From positions 1 through 17,529 of the forward strand of contig JABDQS010000018.1 of assembly GCA_013042125.1 (NCBI GenBank): 17,529 bases of DNA, written 5' to 3'. A program made the position numbers and the translations under genes. The stretch is from Eudoraea sp. (lineage in GTDB: Bacteria; Bacteroidota; Bacteroidia; Flavobacteriales; Flavobacteriaceae). Shown in pieces: positions 7,522 to 15,899 of the stretch (positions are counted from its first letter, which is position 1; each line of letters starts with the position of its first letter). The notes beneath the pieces are model-generated. The model saw only the letters and a list, made by a program, of their open reading frames with translations, was not told where the DNA came from and searched no databases.

Positions 7522-9054
7522 TTAATGTTTAAAATGACGTGTGCCAGTCATTACCATAGCAATTTCATTTTCATTGCAATAATCTACACTTAGTTGATCC
7601 TTTATAGAACCTCCAGGTTGTATTACGCTTGATATTCCATTTTTATGTGCTATCTCCACACAATCCGGAAATGGAAAGAAGGCATCACTGGCCATCACAG
7701 CACCATCCAGATCAAATTTGAAGGATTTCGCCTTATTGATCGCCTGATTGAGAGCATCTACCCTGGAGGTCTGCCCGGTGCCACTGGCACATAGTTGGCG
7801 GTTCTTGGCAAGGACTATTGTATTAGATTTGGTATGCTTACAGAGTTTAGAGGCAAAAATAAGATCCTGTAGTTCGCGCTCTGAAGGCTTTTTATCAGTA
7901 ACATAAGTTAGTCCGTCCAAAGAATCGGTGACGTGATCTTTTTCCTGTACCAGGGCGCCATTTAAACAGGTTCTGACTATGGTTTCGGGAAGAGTTACTT
8001 CCTTTTGAATAAGTATGATTCTGTTCTTCTTGCCTTGTAGGATCTCCAACGCTTCTTTTGAATACGAATGGGCAATTACCACCTCGCAAAATAACTTATG
8101 GATCTCAGTAGCTGTTTTGGCGTCTATTTCCCTATTACTTATAAGGATCCCGCCAAAGGCAGAAACAGGGTCGCCGGCAAGTGCATCTGCATAAGCCTGA
8201 TGGAGAGTGTCTCTGGTAGCCAGACCACAGGCATTGTTGTGTTTTAGAATAGCGAAGGTTGGATCATCACCTTGAAATTCACTCATTAGATTTACGGCCG
8301 CATCTACATCGAGCAGGTTGTTGTACGACAATTCTTTCCCGTGTAGTTTTGTGAACATAGCATCAAAATCTCCAAAGAAAAATCCTTTTTGATGTGGATT
8401 TTCCCCGTATCTCAAGACTCTACCCTGTGTTTCACTGATCTTTAATGCAGCCAATTCATGATTCTTATTAAAGTAATTGAAAATGGCAGTATCATAATGT
8501 GAGGACACGTTAAAGGCCTTAGCAGCATAGACCCTTCGCTGTTCCATGGTAGTACTTCCCTCGCCATTAGTGATCATATTTAAAAAGTCTTCGTAATCTT
8601 CCATGGAAGAAACGCATAACACATCTTTGAAATTCTTTGCTGCTGCCCGGATAAGTGAAATACCTCCAATGTCTATCTTTTCTATGATCTCCTGTTCCGT
8701 AGCTCCGGAAGCCACAGTTTTTTCAAAGGGATACAGATCAACAATAATTATATCCAATTGAGGAATATCAAACTCTTCTAATTGAGCAACATCCCCGTCA
8801 TTGTCCTGTCTATTCAGAATGCCTCCAAATACCTTTGGATGCAATGTTTTAACCCTTCCGCCAAGAATAGAGGGATAGCTTGTCACTTCCTCTACCGGCA
8901 CTACATCCAGCCCCATAGACCTGATAAACGATTCTGTTCCACCTGTAGAATACATGGTGATCCCCAACTCCTGGAATTTTTTTACGATAGGTTCTAAACC
9001 GTCTTTATGAAAGACAGAAATAAGTGCGGAAGTAGCTTTTTTAAGAGTGCCCAT
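7522..9054 (-). CDS. purH: Bifunctional AICAR formyltransferase / IMP cyclohydrolase PurH
   Basis: Catalyses the last two steps of de novo purine synthesis: AICAR plus 10-formyl-THF to FAICAR, then cyclisation to IMP. The N-terminal MGS-like cyclohydrolase domain (about 4-145) includes YSTGGT (35-40) and the GGRVKTLHPKVFGG segment (65-78). The C-terminal formyltransferase domain shows RYGENPHQ (215-222), KHNN (271-274) with the catalytic Lys271-His272 pair, ASDAFFPFPD (455-464), QPGGSIKD (479-486) and the invariant RHFKH end (506-510). The 510-residue length is normal. A -7 promoter word precedes it. It lies 59 bases upstream of mreB on the same strand, a neighbour without obvious functional link beyond growth-rate coupling, which is my inference. 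Confidence 0.97.
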   Translation of the reverse strand: MGTLKKATSALISVFHKDGLEPIVKKFQELGITMYSTGGTESFIRSMGLDVVPVEEVTSYPSILGGRVKTLHPKVFGGILNRQDNDGDVAQLEEFDIPQLDIIIVDLYPFEKTVASGATEQEIIEKIDIGGISLIRAAAKNFKDVLCVSSMEDYEDFLNMITNGEGSTTMEQRRVYAAKAFNVSSHYDTAIFNYFNKNHELAALKISETQGRVLRYGENPHQKGFFFGDFDAMFTKLHGKELSYNNLLDVDAAVNLMSEFQGDDPTFAILKHNNACGLATRDTLHQAYADALAGDPVSAFGGILISNREIDAKTATEIHKLFCEVVIAHSYSKEALEILQGKKNRIILIQKEVTLPETIVRTCLNGALVQEKDHVTDSLDGLTYVTDKKPSERELQDLIFASKLCKHTKSNTIVLAKNRQLCASGTGQTSRVDALNQAINKAKSFKFDLDGAVMASDAFFPFPDCVEIAHKNGISSVIQPGGSIKDQLSVDYCNENEIAMVMTGTRHFKH

Positions 9055-9086
9055 TCTAATAACTTTTAGTACTTTGATTAAGAATC

Positions 9087-9094
9087 CAAAGGTA
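9087..9094 (-). promoter_or_regulatory. Candidate -7 element of the purH promoter
   Basis: Minus-strand TACCTTTG matches TAnnTTTG exactly, 32 bases before the purH ATG. The -33 region is only a T-rich stretch (around 9111-9117) without a clean TTG. I found no purine-repressor palindrome or riboswitch-like structure in the 91-base gap. Confidence 0.42.
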
Positions 9095-9145
9095 CTTTTT
9101 TAGCAGCTACGAAAATTCAGGTCTTATCAACAAAAAGGGAAAGTT

Positions 9146-9598
9146 TTAAAGAATTTTGGCGACCTCCCGGTTTACGAATTCCAAAAATCGTTCATCCGCT
9201 TCCGTAAAAGGATCGGGAGTATTAGAATCAATATCGATCTGTCCGATGTTTTTTCCATCCACAAAGAGCGGAACCACGATCTCAGCCTTTACAGTGATAC
9301 TGCAGGCAATGTAATTGTCTTGTGCCGCCACATCGGGGACCACAAAATTGGCATTGCTGACAGCCACTTGTCCGCAGATCCCTTTCCCAAATGGAATAAT
9401 AGTATGATCTGTTGGAGCTCCTGCATAAGGGCCAAGTTTTAATTCTTCCTTTTCTCCATTTCTAAAATAGAAACCAACCCAATCGTAATGCGGGATCTCT
9501 GCTTTTAGCAAATCACAAAGGCCTTGTAGTCGGGTTTCTACAGACTGTTCTTTACTAGATAAAAGGGATACTACTACGGATCTTAAGGAAGAATGCAT
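9146..9598 (-). CDS. msrC: GAF-domain protein, free methionine-(R)-sulfoxide reductase family (fRMsr/YebR-like)
   Basis: A single GAF domain filling all 150 residues, with the fRMsr pattern: WVGFY (40-44), PFGKGICG (69-76), NYIACS (95-100), AEIVVPL (105-111) and GQIDIDS (119-125). In E. coli YebR the catalytic cysteine is in HIAC and a second in GVCG, 24 residues apart; here Cys99 and Cys75 keep that spacing. Glu106, Asp122 and Asp124 match the substrate-binding acidic residues. The third family cysteine (E. coli Cys84, ten before GVCG) is absent: His65/Thr66 stand there. Activity as a reductase of free Met-R-sulfoxide is therefore likely but with altered recycling; a ligand-sensing GAF is the alternative. 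It is transcribed alone, divergent from the TonB receptor, cytoplasmic. The gene symbol follows the family name and is not certain. Confidence 0.82.
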   Translation of the reverse strand: MHSSLRSVVVSLLSSKEQSVETRLQGLCDLLKAEIPHYDWVGFYFRNGEKEELKLGPYAGAPTDHTIIPFGKGICGQVAVSNANFVVPDVAAQDNYIACSITVKAEIVVPLFVDGKNIGQIDIDSNTPDPFTEADERFLEFVNREVAKIL

Positions 9599-9683
9599 GT
9601 TTTTTTTGTAAAGATATAAAAGGTGACCCGTCTGTGCTTTCTTTGGATTAAATTAATAAGGATTTGGTAAGTATAAGCATTTG

Positions 9684-9699
9684 TTAAGTATTCTCTTAA
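9684..9699. repeat. Short inverted repeat in the msrC-TonB receptor divergent region
   Basis: TTAAG and CTTAA arms (5 bp each) separated by 6 bases, placed over the expected -33 region of the receptor promoter. It could be an operator half-site pair, but the sequence is AT-rich and short arms like this arise by chance. Confidence 0.2.
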
Positions 9700-9714
9700 G
9701 ATTTATAATAATCG

Positions 9715-9722
9715 TAGTTTTG
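9715..9722 (+). promoter_or_regulatory. Candidate -7 element of the TonB receptor promoter
   Basis: TAGTTTTG matches the Bacteroidota TAnnTTTG consensus exactly. The upstream -33 position has no clean TTG (the best is TTC at 9691-9693, 21 bases away), which is compatible with a regulated promoter. Transcription would begin at about 9728-9730, right at the start of the tandem duplication. Confidence 0.42.
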
Positions 9723-9729
9723 CATCCTC

Positions 9730-9769
9730 AAAGAACACTATAAACAATGAAAGAACACTATAAACAATG
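9730..9769 (+). repeat. Perfect 20-bp tandem duplication spanning the TonB receptor start codon
   Basis: Two identical, directly adjacent 20-base units (9730-9749 and 9750-9769), each ending in CAATG. The second unit supplies the receptor start ATG (9767). The first unit's ATG (9747) opens a 7-codon ORF, MKEHYKQ, whose TGA overlaps the receptor ATG as ATGA. The leader thus holds two copies of the same ribosome-binding context. The identity of the copies suggests a recent duplication. Confidence 0.95.
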
Positions 9770-9770
9770 A
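9747..9770 (+). CDS. Possible 7-codon upstream ORF (MKEHYKQ) coupled to the receptor start
   Basis: Created by the first copy of the 20-bp duplication. It starts with the same upstream sequence as the real gene, so ribosomes have no obvious reason to prefer the second ATG. Its stop TGA shares bases with the receptor ATG, the classical arrangement for termination-reinitiation. It is probably not a functional peptide; if translated, it would tune receptor expression. Confidence 0.35.
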   Translation: MKEHYKQ

Positions 9771-12016
9771 AGTATAACTGGGTAGTTTATACGTTACTTT
9801 TAGTCCTTTTTTCTCAGGTTCTCACAGCACAGGAAAATGTTAGCGGGACTGTCCTTACCGGAGATAACAAAAAGAATTCAATGCCACTTGAAGGTGCCAA
9901 TGTATATTGGATGAATTCTCAAATCGGGACCATCACCAAAGAAGATGGATCTTTTACTATTCAGTATGACCAGGCCTATTCCTCTCTGATCATCAGTTTT
10001 GTTGGCTTTCGTTCAGACACCTTGAAAATCACAAAACCCGGAACTATCACCCATAGGTTACAACCCTCCAATGAATTGGATGCGGTTGAGGTTGTCAAAA
10101 AAAGAGATGCGCTGCAGAAAACATTTTTCAGCACACAGAACGTTGTTACCATCAATAGTGCCGAGCTATTAAAAGCGGCCTGTTGCAATTTGTCCGAAAG
10201 CTTTGAGACCAATCCGGCCATTGATGTTAATTTTTCAGATGCCCTCACCGGTACAAAGCAAATACAGATGTTGGGGCTCACCAGTCCGTATCTGCTTATC
10301 ACCCAGGAAAATATTCCTATGGTCCGTGGGGCTTCCCAGGCTTATGGACTTACCTTTACCCCGGGCACGTGGATAGAAAGCATACAGATCACCAAAGGAG
10401 CAGGAAGTGTAATTAATGGCTATGAAAGTATCTCCGGACAGATCAATACCGAATTGGTAAAACCCCTTACAGACCCGGTCCTTTTTGTCAATGGGTATGC
10501 AAATAGAAATGGCCGTTTGGAATTAAATACCCACTTGAATCAGAAACTATCCGATAAATGGAGTACTGGGCTCTATCTGCACGGTAACAAAAGGGATACA
10601 AAAGTAGACGATAACGGAGATGGCTTTTTGGATGCACCACTGGCAGATCAGATAAATATCCTGAATAGATGGCAGTACCAGGATGCTGAAAAAGGCTGGG
10701 TGAGTTTTATCAATTTGCGATTCCTTAAAGACGAAAAGCAAGTAGGCCAGACCAATTTTGATCCGGACACAGATCGTTTTACGACCAATGTATGGGGAAG
10801 TGAAATAGATACAAAACGTTTTGATACTTCCATTAAATTAGGGTACGTATTCCCGGCTTTGCCCTTTCAAAGCCTCGGATTTCAGGTGGCTTTCAGTAAC
10901 CATCAGCAAGAATCGTATTTTGGCCTGAATCGTTATGATATTGATCATGAAAGTGGGTACGTGAACTTTATCTTTAATTCTATTTTGGGGAATACTCAAC
11001 ACAAGTTTAAGACAGGTTTGAATGCCTCCTATGACGGGTATACTGAAAATGTGAATCAGCAAATTTTTGGAAGATCGGACAGGTCCCTGGGATCTTTTTT
11101 TGAATATAGTTATGATGACCTGGAAAAGGTAAGTTTAACGGCGGGGATACGTGTAGATGCCCATAATCGTCTTGGAACATTTATAACACCCAGATTTCAT
11201 TTAAGATATGCCCCTTGGGAGAGAGCAAGTTTCAGAACTTCTTTTGGAAGGGGTAGGCGGGCGGCTAATATTTTTGCCGAGAACCAACAACTATTCGCAA
11301 CTGCGAGACAAATACAACTTTTAAATACAAACGGCGACGTATACGGGTTTGAACCGGAAGATGCCTGGAATTACGGTATCAGTCTCTTACAGGGATTTAC
11401 AATTGCCGAACGCAGTGGAAATATTTCGATCGATTTTTACCGCACAACGTTCAGAAATCAGGTGGTAGTTGATTGGGAAAATCCGCTGGAGATCTCCTTT
11501 TCCAACCTCGATGGTAAAAGTTATGCAAACAGCTTTCAGTTCGAATTTAATTACACACTTCTGAGGAATCTCGATTTAAGGACCGCGTACAAATACTATG
11601 AGGTAAAAACTCAATATCAATCGGGTCTATTGCAAAAGCCGTTGCTGCCGCGTCATCGGTTCTTTACCAATCTTGGCTATGTAAGTACACCGAACGAGAA
11701 AGGTGCTCAATGGCGTTTCGATTATACATTGCATACCGTAGGGAGTCAGAGGCTGCCGTCTACTGCAGCAAGCCCTGCAGAATTTCAATTACCGGCCTTT
11801 TCCGACTCTTACAATTTGATGAATACTCAAATTGCCAGAGTATTTTCCAGACAATGGGAACTATACGTTGGCTTGGAAAATATCACTAATTTTACACAGG
11901 AAGATCCAATTGTGAGTGCTACAGATCCTTTTGGCGCGTATTTTGATACAAGTATTGTGTTTGCACCCATCATGGGAAGAATGTATTATGCGGGATTCAG
12001 GTTCACCGTATTATAG
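9767..12016 (+). CDS. TonB-dependent outer-membrane receptor, probable metal (copper-type) transporter
   Basis: A 749-residue outer-membrane transporter. Signal peptide 1-21 (cleavage after LTA, before QE), then a carboxypeptidase-regulatory-like beta domain (about 25-105), a plug domain (about 115-232) with the motif AACCNLSESFETNPAIDV (137-154), IQMLGL (166-171), and GSVINGYESISGQINTE (213-229), then a 22-strand-type barrel from about 238 to the C-terminus (MYYAGFRFTVL). The CCNLSESF plug motif marks a Bacteroidota receptor subgroup that I associate with heavy-metal genes. It is followed after 33 bases by an exported HMA-domain protein on the same strand, which supports metal transport. No SusD gene is adjacent, which argues against a polysaccharide role. 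Substrate is inference; siderophore uptake remains possible. The start is the second of two ATGs in a tandem duplication and alone opens this frame. Confidence 0.9.
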   Translation: MKYNWVVYTLLLVLFSQVLTAQENVSGTVLTGDNKKNSMPLEGANVYWMNSQIGTITKEDGSFTIQYDQAYSSLIISFVGFRSDTLKITKPGTITHRLQPSNELDAVEVVKKRDALQKTFFSTQNVVTINSAELLKAACCNLSESFETNPAIDVNFSDALTGTKQIQMLGLTSPYLLITQENIPMVRGASQAYGLTFTPGTWIESIQITKGAGSVINGYESISGQINTELVKPLTDPVLFVNGYANRNGRLELNTHLNQKLSDKWSTGLYLHGNKRDTKVDDNGDGFLDAPLADQINILNRWQYQDAEKGWVSFINLRFLKDEKQVGQTNFDPDTDRFTTNVWGSEIDTKRFDTSIKLGYVFPALPFQSLGFQVAFSNHQQESYFGLNRYDIDHESGYVNFIFNSILGNTQHKFKTGLNASYDGYTENVNQQIFGRSDRSLGSFFEYSYDDLEKVSLTAGIRVDAHNRLGTFITPRFHLRYAPWERASFRTSFGRGRRAANIFAENQQLFATARQIQLLNTNGDVYGFEPEDAWNYGISLLQGFTIAERSGNISIDFYRTTFRNQVVVDWENPLEISFSNLDGKSYANSFQFEFNYTLLRNLDLRTAYKYYEVKTQYQSGLLQKPLLPRHRFFTNLGYVSTPNEKGAQWRFDYTLHTVGSQRLPSTAASPAEFQLPAFSDSYNLMNTQIARVFSRQWELYVGLENITNFTQEDPIVSATDPFGAYFDTSIVFAPIMGRMYYAGFRFTVL

Positions 12017-12049
12017 ACTACAAGTAAAAAATGAAAAGACAATAAGACT

Positions 12050-12403
12050 ATGAAAAAGTTTGTGATTGGATTAATGTTGTGTTTCATCTCTACAGTTTCT
12101 TTTGCTCAGGAGAAAAATAAAAAAGTAGCATTTGAAGTTGATGGTATTTGTGAGATGTGTAAAATGCGGATTGAAAAAGCTGCCCTAGGTGTAAAAGGAG
12201 TAAAATATGCTGTTTGGGACATTCCATCCCATCAGCTTTCACTGATCATTGACGAGCGGAAGACAGATCCTATGATCATCAAAACTGCTCTGGTGGAAGT
12301 AGGGCATGATACTAAAGAGTTAAAGGCAACGGAAGAAGCTTACTTAAAGGTACATCCCTGTTGCCGCTACCGGGATTCTACCGTCGTTAAAGATATGCAT
12401 TGA
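12050..12403 (+). CDS. Exported HMA-domain (heavy-metal-associated) protein
   Basis: A 117-residue protein with a signal peptide (1-19, cleavage after VSFA) and one HMA ferredoxin-like domain (about 24-93). The metal-binding loop is DGICEMCKMRIEKA with Cys34 and Cys37; the following GVKGVKYAVWDI matches the HMA beta-2 segment, and the domain ends in a KTALVEVGHDT helix/strand. After the domain comes a short tail with a second possible thiol site, HPCCRYR (102-108). HMA domains of this type bind Cu(I), Zn or Hg; copper is the commonest ligand. Unlike cytosolic CopZ chaperones this one is secreted to the periplasm. Position 33 bases downstream of the TonB receptor suggests it receives or delivers the receptor's metal. 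It is the last gene before a strong terminator. Confidence 0.9.
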   Translation: MKKFVIGLMLCFISTVSFAQEKNKKVAFEVDGICEMCKMRIEKAALGVKGVKYAVWDIPSHQLSLIIDERKTDPMIIKTALVEVGHDTKELKATEEAYLKVHPCCRYRDSTVVKDMH

Positions 12404-12441
12404 GGGATTTTTAATGTTTTTAAAGTAGTAAGATCAAATAA

Positions 12442-12468
12442 AAAAACCGCCTTATAAAGGCGGTTTTT
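12442..12468. terminator. Bidirectional rho-independent terminator between the HMA gene and groL
   Basis: CCGCCTT and AAGGCGG arms with a 3-base loop, flanked by A5 on the left and T5 on the right, giving a stem of up to 12 bp that reads as a terminator on both strands. It lies 38 bases after the HMA stop and 24 bases after the end of groL, serving both convergent genes. Confidence 0.93.
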
Positions 12469-12492
12469 AATTTATAGTTATTGTAGCATAGT

Positions 12493-14145
<1,653 letters not shown>

Positions 14146-14190
14146 TCATCAGAAACGATCTGTACTAACAGATTTTTCCGGAAGTATAAT

Positions 14191-14469
14191 TTATATGATT
14201 GCTAAAATGTCACTCTCACGCATCATTAGATAGTGAGTGCTATCCAATTTCAGGTCTGTTCCGGCATATTTCCCGTAAAGAACAGTATCACCTACCTTCA
14301 CTGTGACCTTTTCATCTTTGGTTCCCGGGCCAACGGCCACTACTTTTCCTTTTTGTGGTTTTTCTTTGGCAGTATCCGGAATATATAACCCAGAGGCAGT
14401 TTTGGTTTCTGCTGCCATTGGTTCAATTAGAACCCTGTCTGCTAATGGTTTGATGCTAAGTTTAGCCAT
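14191..14469 (-). CDS. groES: Co-chaperonin GroES (Cpn10)
   Basis: Heptameric lid for GroEL. The 92-residue length, ADRVLIEP (9-16), the mobile loop with GLYIPDTA (27-34) that contacts Gro[11 protein letters not shown] (41-49), [12 protein letters not shown] (59-70) and the terminal RESDILAII are all typical. It is first in the groESL operon. No CIRCE element (the HrcA operator) is present upstream; instead two adjacent inverted repeats occupy 14516-14544. An AAAGACAT context precedes the ATG without a strong Shine-Dalgarno sequence, as usual in this phylum. Confidence 0.98.
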   Translation of the reverse strand: MAKLSIKPLADRVLIEPMAAETKTASGLYIPDTAKEKPQKGKVVAVGPGTKDEKVTVKVGDTVLYGKYAGTDLKLDSTHYLMMRESDILAII

Positions 14470-14515
14470 ATGTCTTTTATTTAGTTTTTAAAAATCTGTT
14501 TATTGATGGCAGAAA

Positions 14516-14544
14516 TTATGCCAAGGCATAAAAACTGACAGTTT
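14516..14544. promoter_or_regulatory. Pair of adjacent inverted repeats upstream of groES, candidate operator
   Basis: TTATGCC-AA-GGCATAA (14516-14531) is immediately followed by AAACTG-A-CAGTTT (14532-14544). Both are perfect short palindromes, lying 47-75 bases before the groES ATG and beyond the secG terminator, where the heat-shock promoter should be. I found no clear TAnnTTTG element in this leader, and no CIRCE. Confidence 0.4.
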
Positions 14545-14553
14545 GTAAAATGA

Positions 14554-14584
14554 AAATGCCAGCTTGTCATTCAGGCTGGCATTT
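14554..14584 (-). terminator. Terminator after secG
   Basis: Perfect 10-bp stem (arms 14554-14563 and 14575-14584) with an 11-base loop; on the minus strand it is followed by TTTTCATTTT. It lies 24 bases past the secG stop and separates the upstream secG cluster from groESL. The A-rich other side could also terminate plus-strand transcription, though no gene there needs it. Confidence 0.85.
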
Positions 14585-14608
14585 AAGGTGTCATTATATT
14601 TCAATTTC

Positions 14609-14965
14609 TTATTGAATAGTATCTAATGGACTGGTAGTATCTGTTGGTAGAACCTCTTCCGGAACAGATTCCGGAACTGTGGTCTCAATATCATCACCTT
14701 GTAATAATTTGGAATCTGCATCTCCAAAACTACCCTTCAGGGCAACATTAGATAATAAGATGAGGGTAATTAAAAGTGCGGCCAGTGTCCAGGTGCTTTT
14801 ATCAAGGAAATCACCTGTCTTTTTTACCCCACCAACAACTTGGGTTCCACCACCACCGAATGAAGAAGACAATCCGCCTCCTTTTGGGTTTTGGACCATA
14901 ACGACCAATACCAGGAGAAAACAAACTACGATTATCAGAACCAAGAATATTGTAAATGTGCTCAT
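14609..14965 (-). CDS. secG: SecG, preprotein translocase subunit
   Basis: Accessory subunit of the SecYEG channel. Two membrane segments (about 4-24 and 58-76) flank the conserved cytoplasmic loop VQNPKGGGLSSSFGGGG (24-40), the SecG hallmark. A C-terminal acidic, Pro/Thr-rich extension (about 82-118, beginning GDADSKLLQGDD) goes beyond the core and looks disordered. Length is 118 residues. The start follows the stop of the upstream gene after a single base (TAA-G-ATG), so translation is probably coupled. It is the last gene of the cluster, closed by a terminator. Confidence 0.95.
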   Translation of the reverse strand: MSTFTIFLVLIIVVCFLLVLVVMVQNPKGGGLSSSFGGGGTQVVGGVKKTGDFLDKSTWTLAALLITLILLSNVALKGSFGDADSKLLQGDDIETTVPESVPEEVLPTDTTSPLDTIQ

Positions 14966-14966
14966 C

Positions 14967-15896
14967 TTACGACTTTTCCTTTTGTAATTGCTTTACCGCT
15001 TTAATTCGGCTTGCAAAGAAACTACTTTTTTCCGGATATTTCAAACTTAAAATTTTATAAGCCTGCAGGGCTTTTTTGTATTTCTTTTGTTCTAAATATA
15101 CCCTTGCCAGAGTTTCGGTCATAAGCTCTTCGGAATCTATCTTGGTAGATTCACTGATATCAATTTTTGTTACACCTTCTTCTTGTGGAACTATCTTTGG
15201 ATTCTCTTCAAGGAAACGGTCTATCATGTCAAACTTCTTCTTCCTATCCGATTCTTCTTCGATGGGAAACTCCATGTCTTCAGGGATCTTCGCAACTTCA
15301 CTCTTTGTAACTTCCTGTTGCTTAATTGGCCTGCTGGCACTAAGCTGCAGCCATTCCATAAAAGAGTGTTTTTCCTTCTTTGTGAAGGCTAAGGGCTGTC
15401 CCAATTCTAAATCTTTCTTGGCCTGCTGCTTTTCTCTGGCGATGGCCTTATCTATCTCCGGGTCCTTGGATGCAAAAAGGGCAGGGTCTAGTATTGTATC
15501 AGCATCCTTCGTGGTTCTGGGTAAAGGCTCATCGGCAGAATCGGCGATCAGGGTGGTATCTACTTCCGGATTCGGCAATATTTCTTCTGCTTCAATTTCC
15601 TGTGCTTCCAGAGCCACAGTTTTTCCTGATATTGCGTCGGCAATAGAATTCTGAAGAAACTCCGGAGAAGTGATCAGATCGAACAATACATCCCTGTCTG
15701 CAGTATATGCTGCTGTAACCTTGAGTGCGTTGTTGTATTTAAAGCTGTTGAGATTTTTAAAGCCTTTAAGTTGTAAAGCACGCGCCGCCTGGAAATAGGG
15801 ATATTCATTTACCACCTCTTCTAATTGACGCGTCTGTATGGGTTCTACCACCTTGTCCGGATGCTGTAAAAGATATGTAAAATCAGTTACTTTCAT
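14967..15896 (-). CDS. Conserved-looking hypothetical protein with C-terminal TPR-like repeat
   Basis: I do not recognise a named family. The 309 residues fall into three parts: an N-terminal all-helical region (about 1-90, with NEYPYFQAARALQLKG at 30-45), a long acidic low-complexity middle (about 91-250) that contains an island HSFMEWLQL (177-185) and IDRFLEENPKI (225-235), and a C-terminal segment (about 256-305) with LARVYLEQKKYKKALQAY that matches one TPR helix pair followed by a third helix. There is no signal peptide or membrane segment, so it should be cytoplasmic and perhaps a scaffold. It lies 3 bases after lptE and 1 base before secG, which points to a role in envelope biogenesis or secretion, but no function can be assigned. 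Confidence 0.85.
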   Translation of the reverse strand: MKVTDFTYLLQHPDKVVEPIQTRQLEEVVNEYPYFQAARALQLKGFKNLNSFKYNNALKVTAAYTADRDVLFDLITSPEFLQNSIADAISGKTVALEAQEIEAEEILPNPEVDTTLIADSADEPLPRTTKDADTILDPALFASKDPEIDKAIAREKQQAKKDLELGQPLAFTKKEKHSFMEWLQLSASRPIKQQEVTKSEVAKIPEDMEFPIEEESDRKKKFDMIDRFLEENPKIVPQEEGVTKIDISESTKIDSEELMTETLARVYLEQKKYKKALQAYKILSLKYPEKSSFFASRIKAVKQLQKEKS

Positions 15897-15899
15897 GGT

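Noticed and set aside
14235..14242. CIRCE-like half-site GAGTGCTA
   Set aside because: It lies inside the groES coding region (encoding the Asp-Ser-Thr segment), has no TTAGCACTC partner at 9 bases, and is at the wrong end of the gene.
15076..15654. 192-residue plus-strand open frame
   Set aside because: Antisense shadow of the acidic hypothetical protein; serine-rich low-complexity translation follows from Glu/Asp/Lys-rich codons on the other strand.
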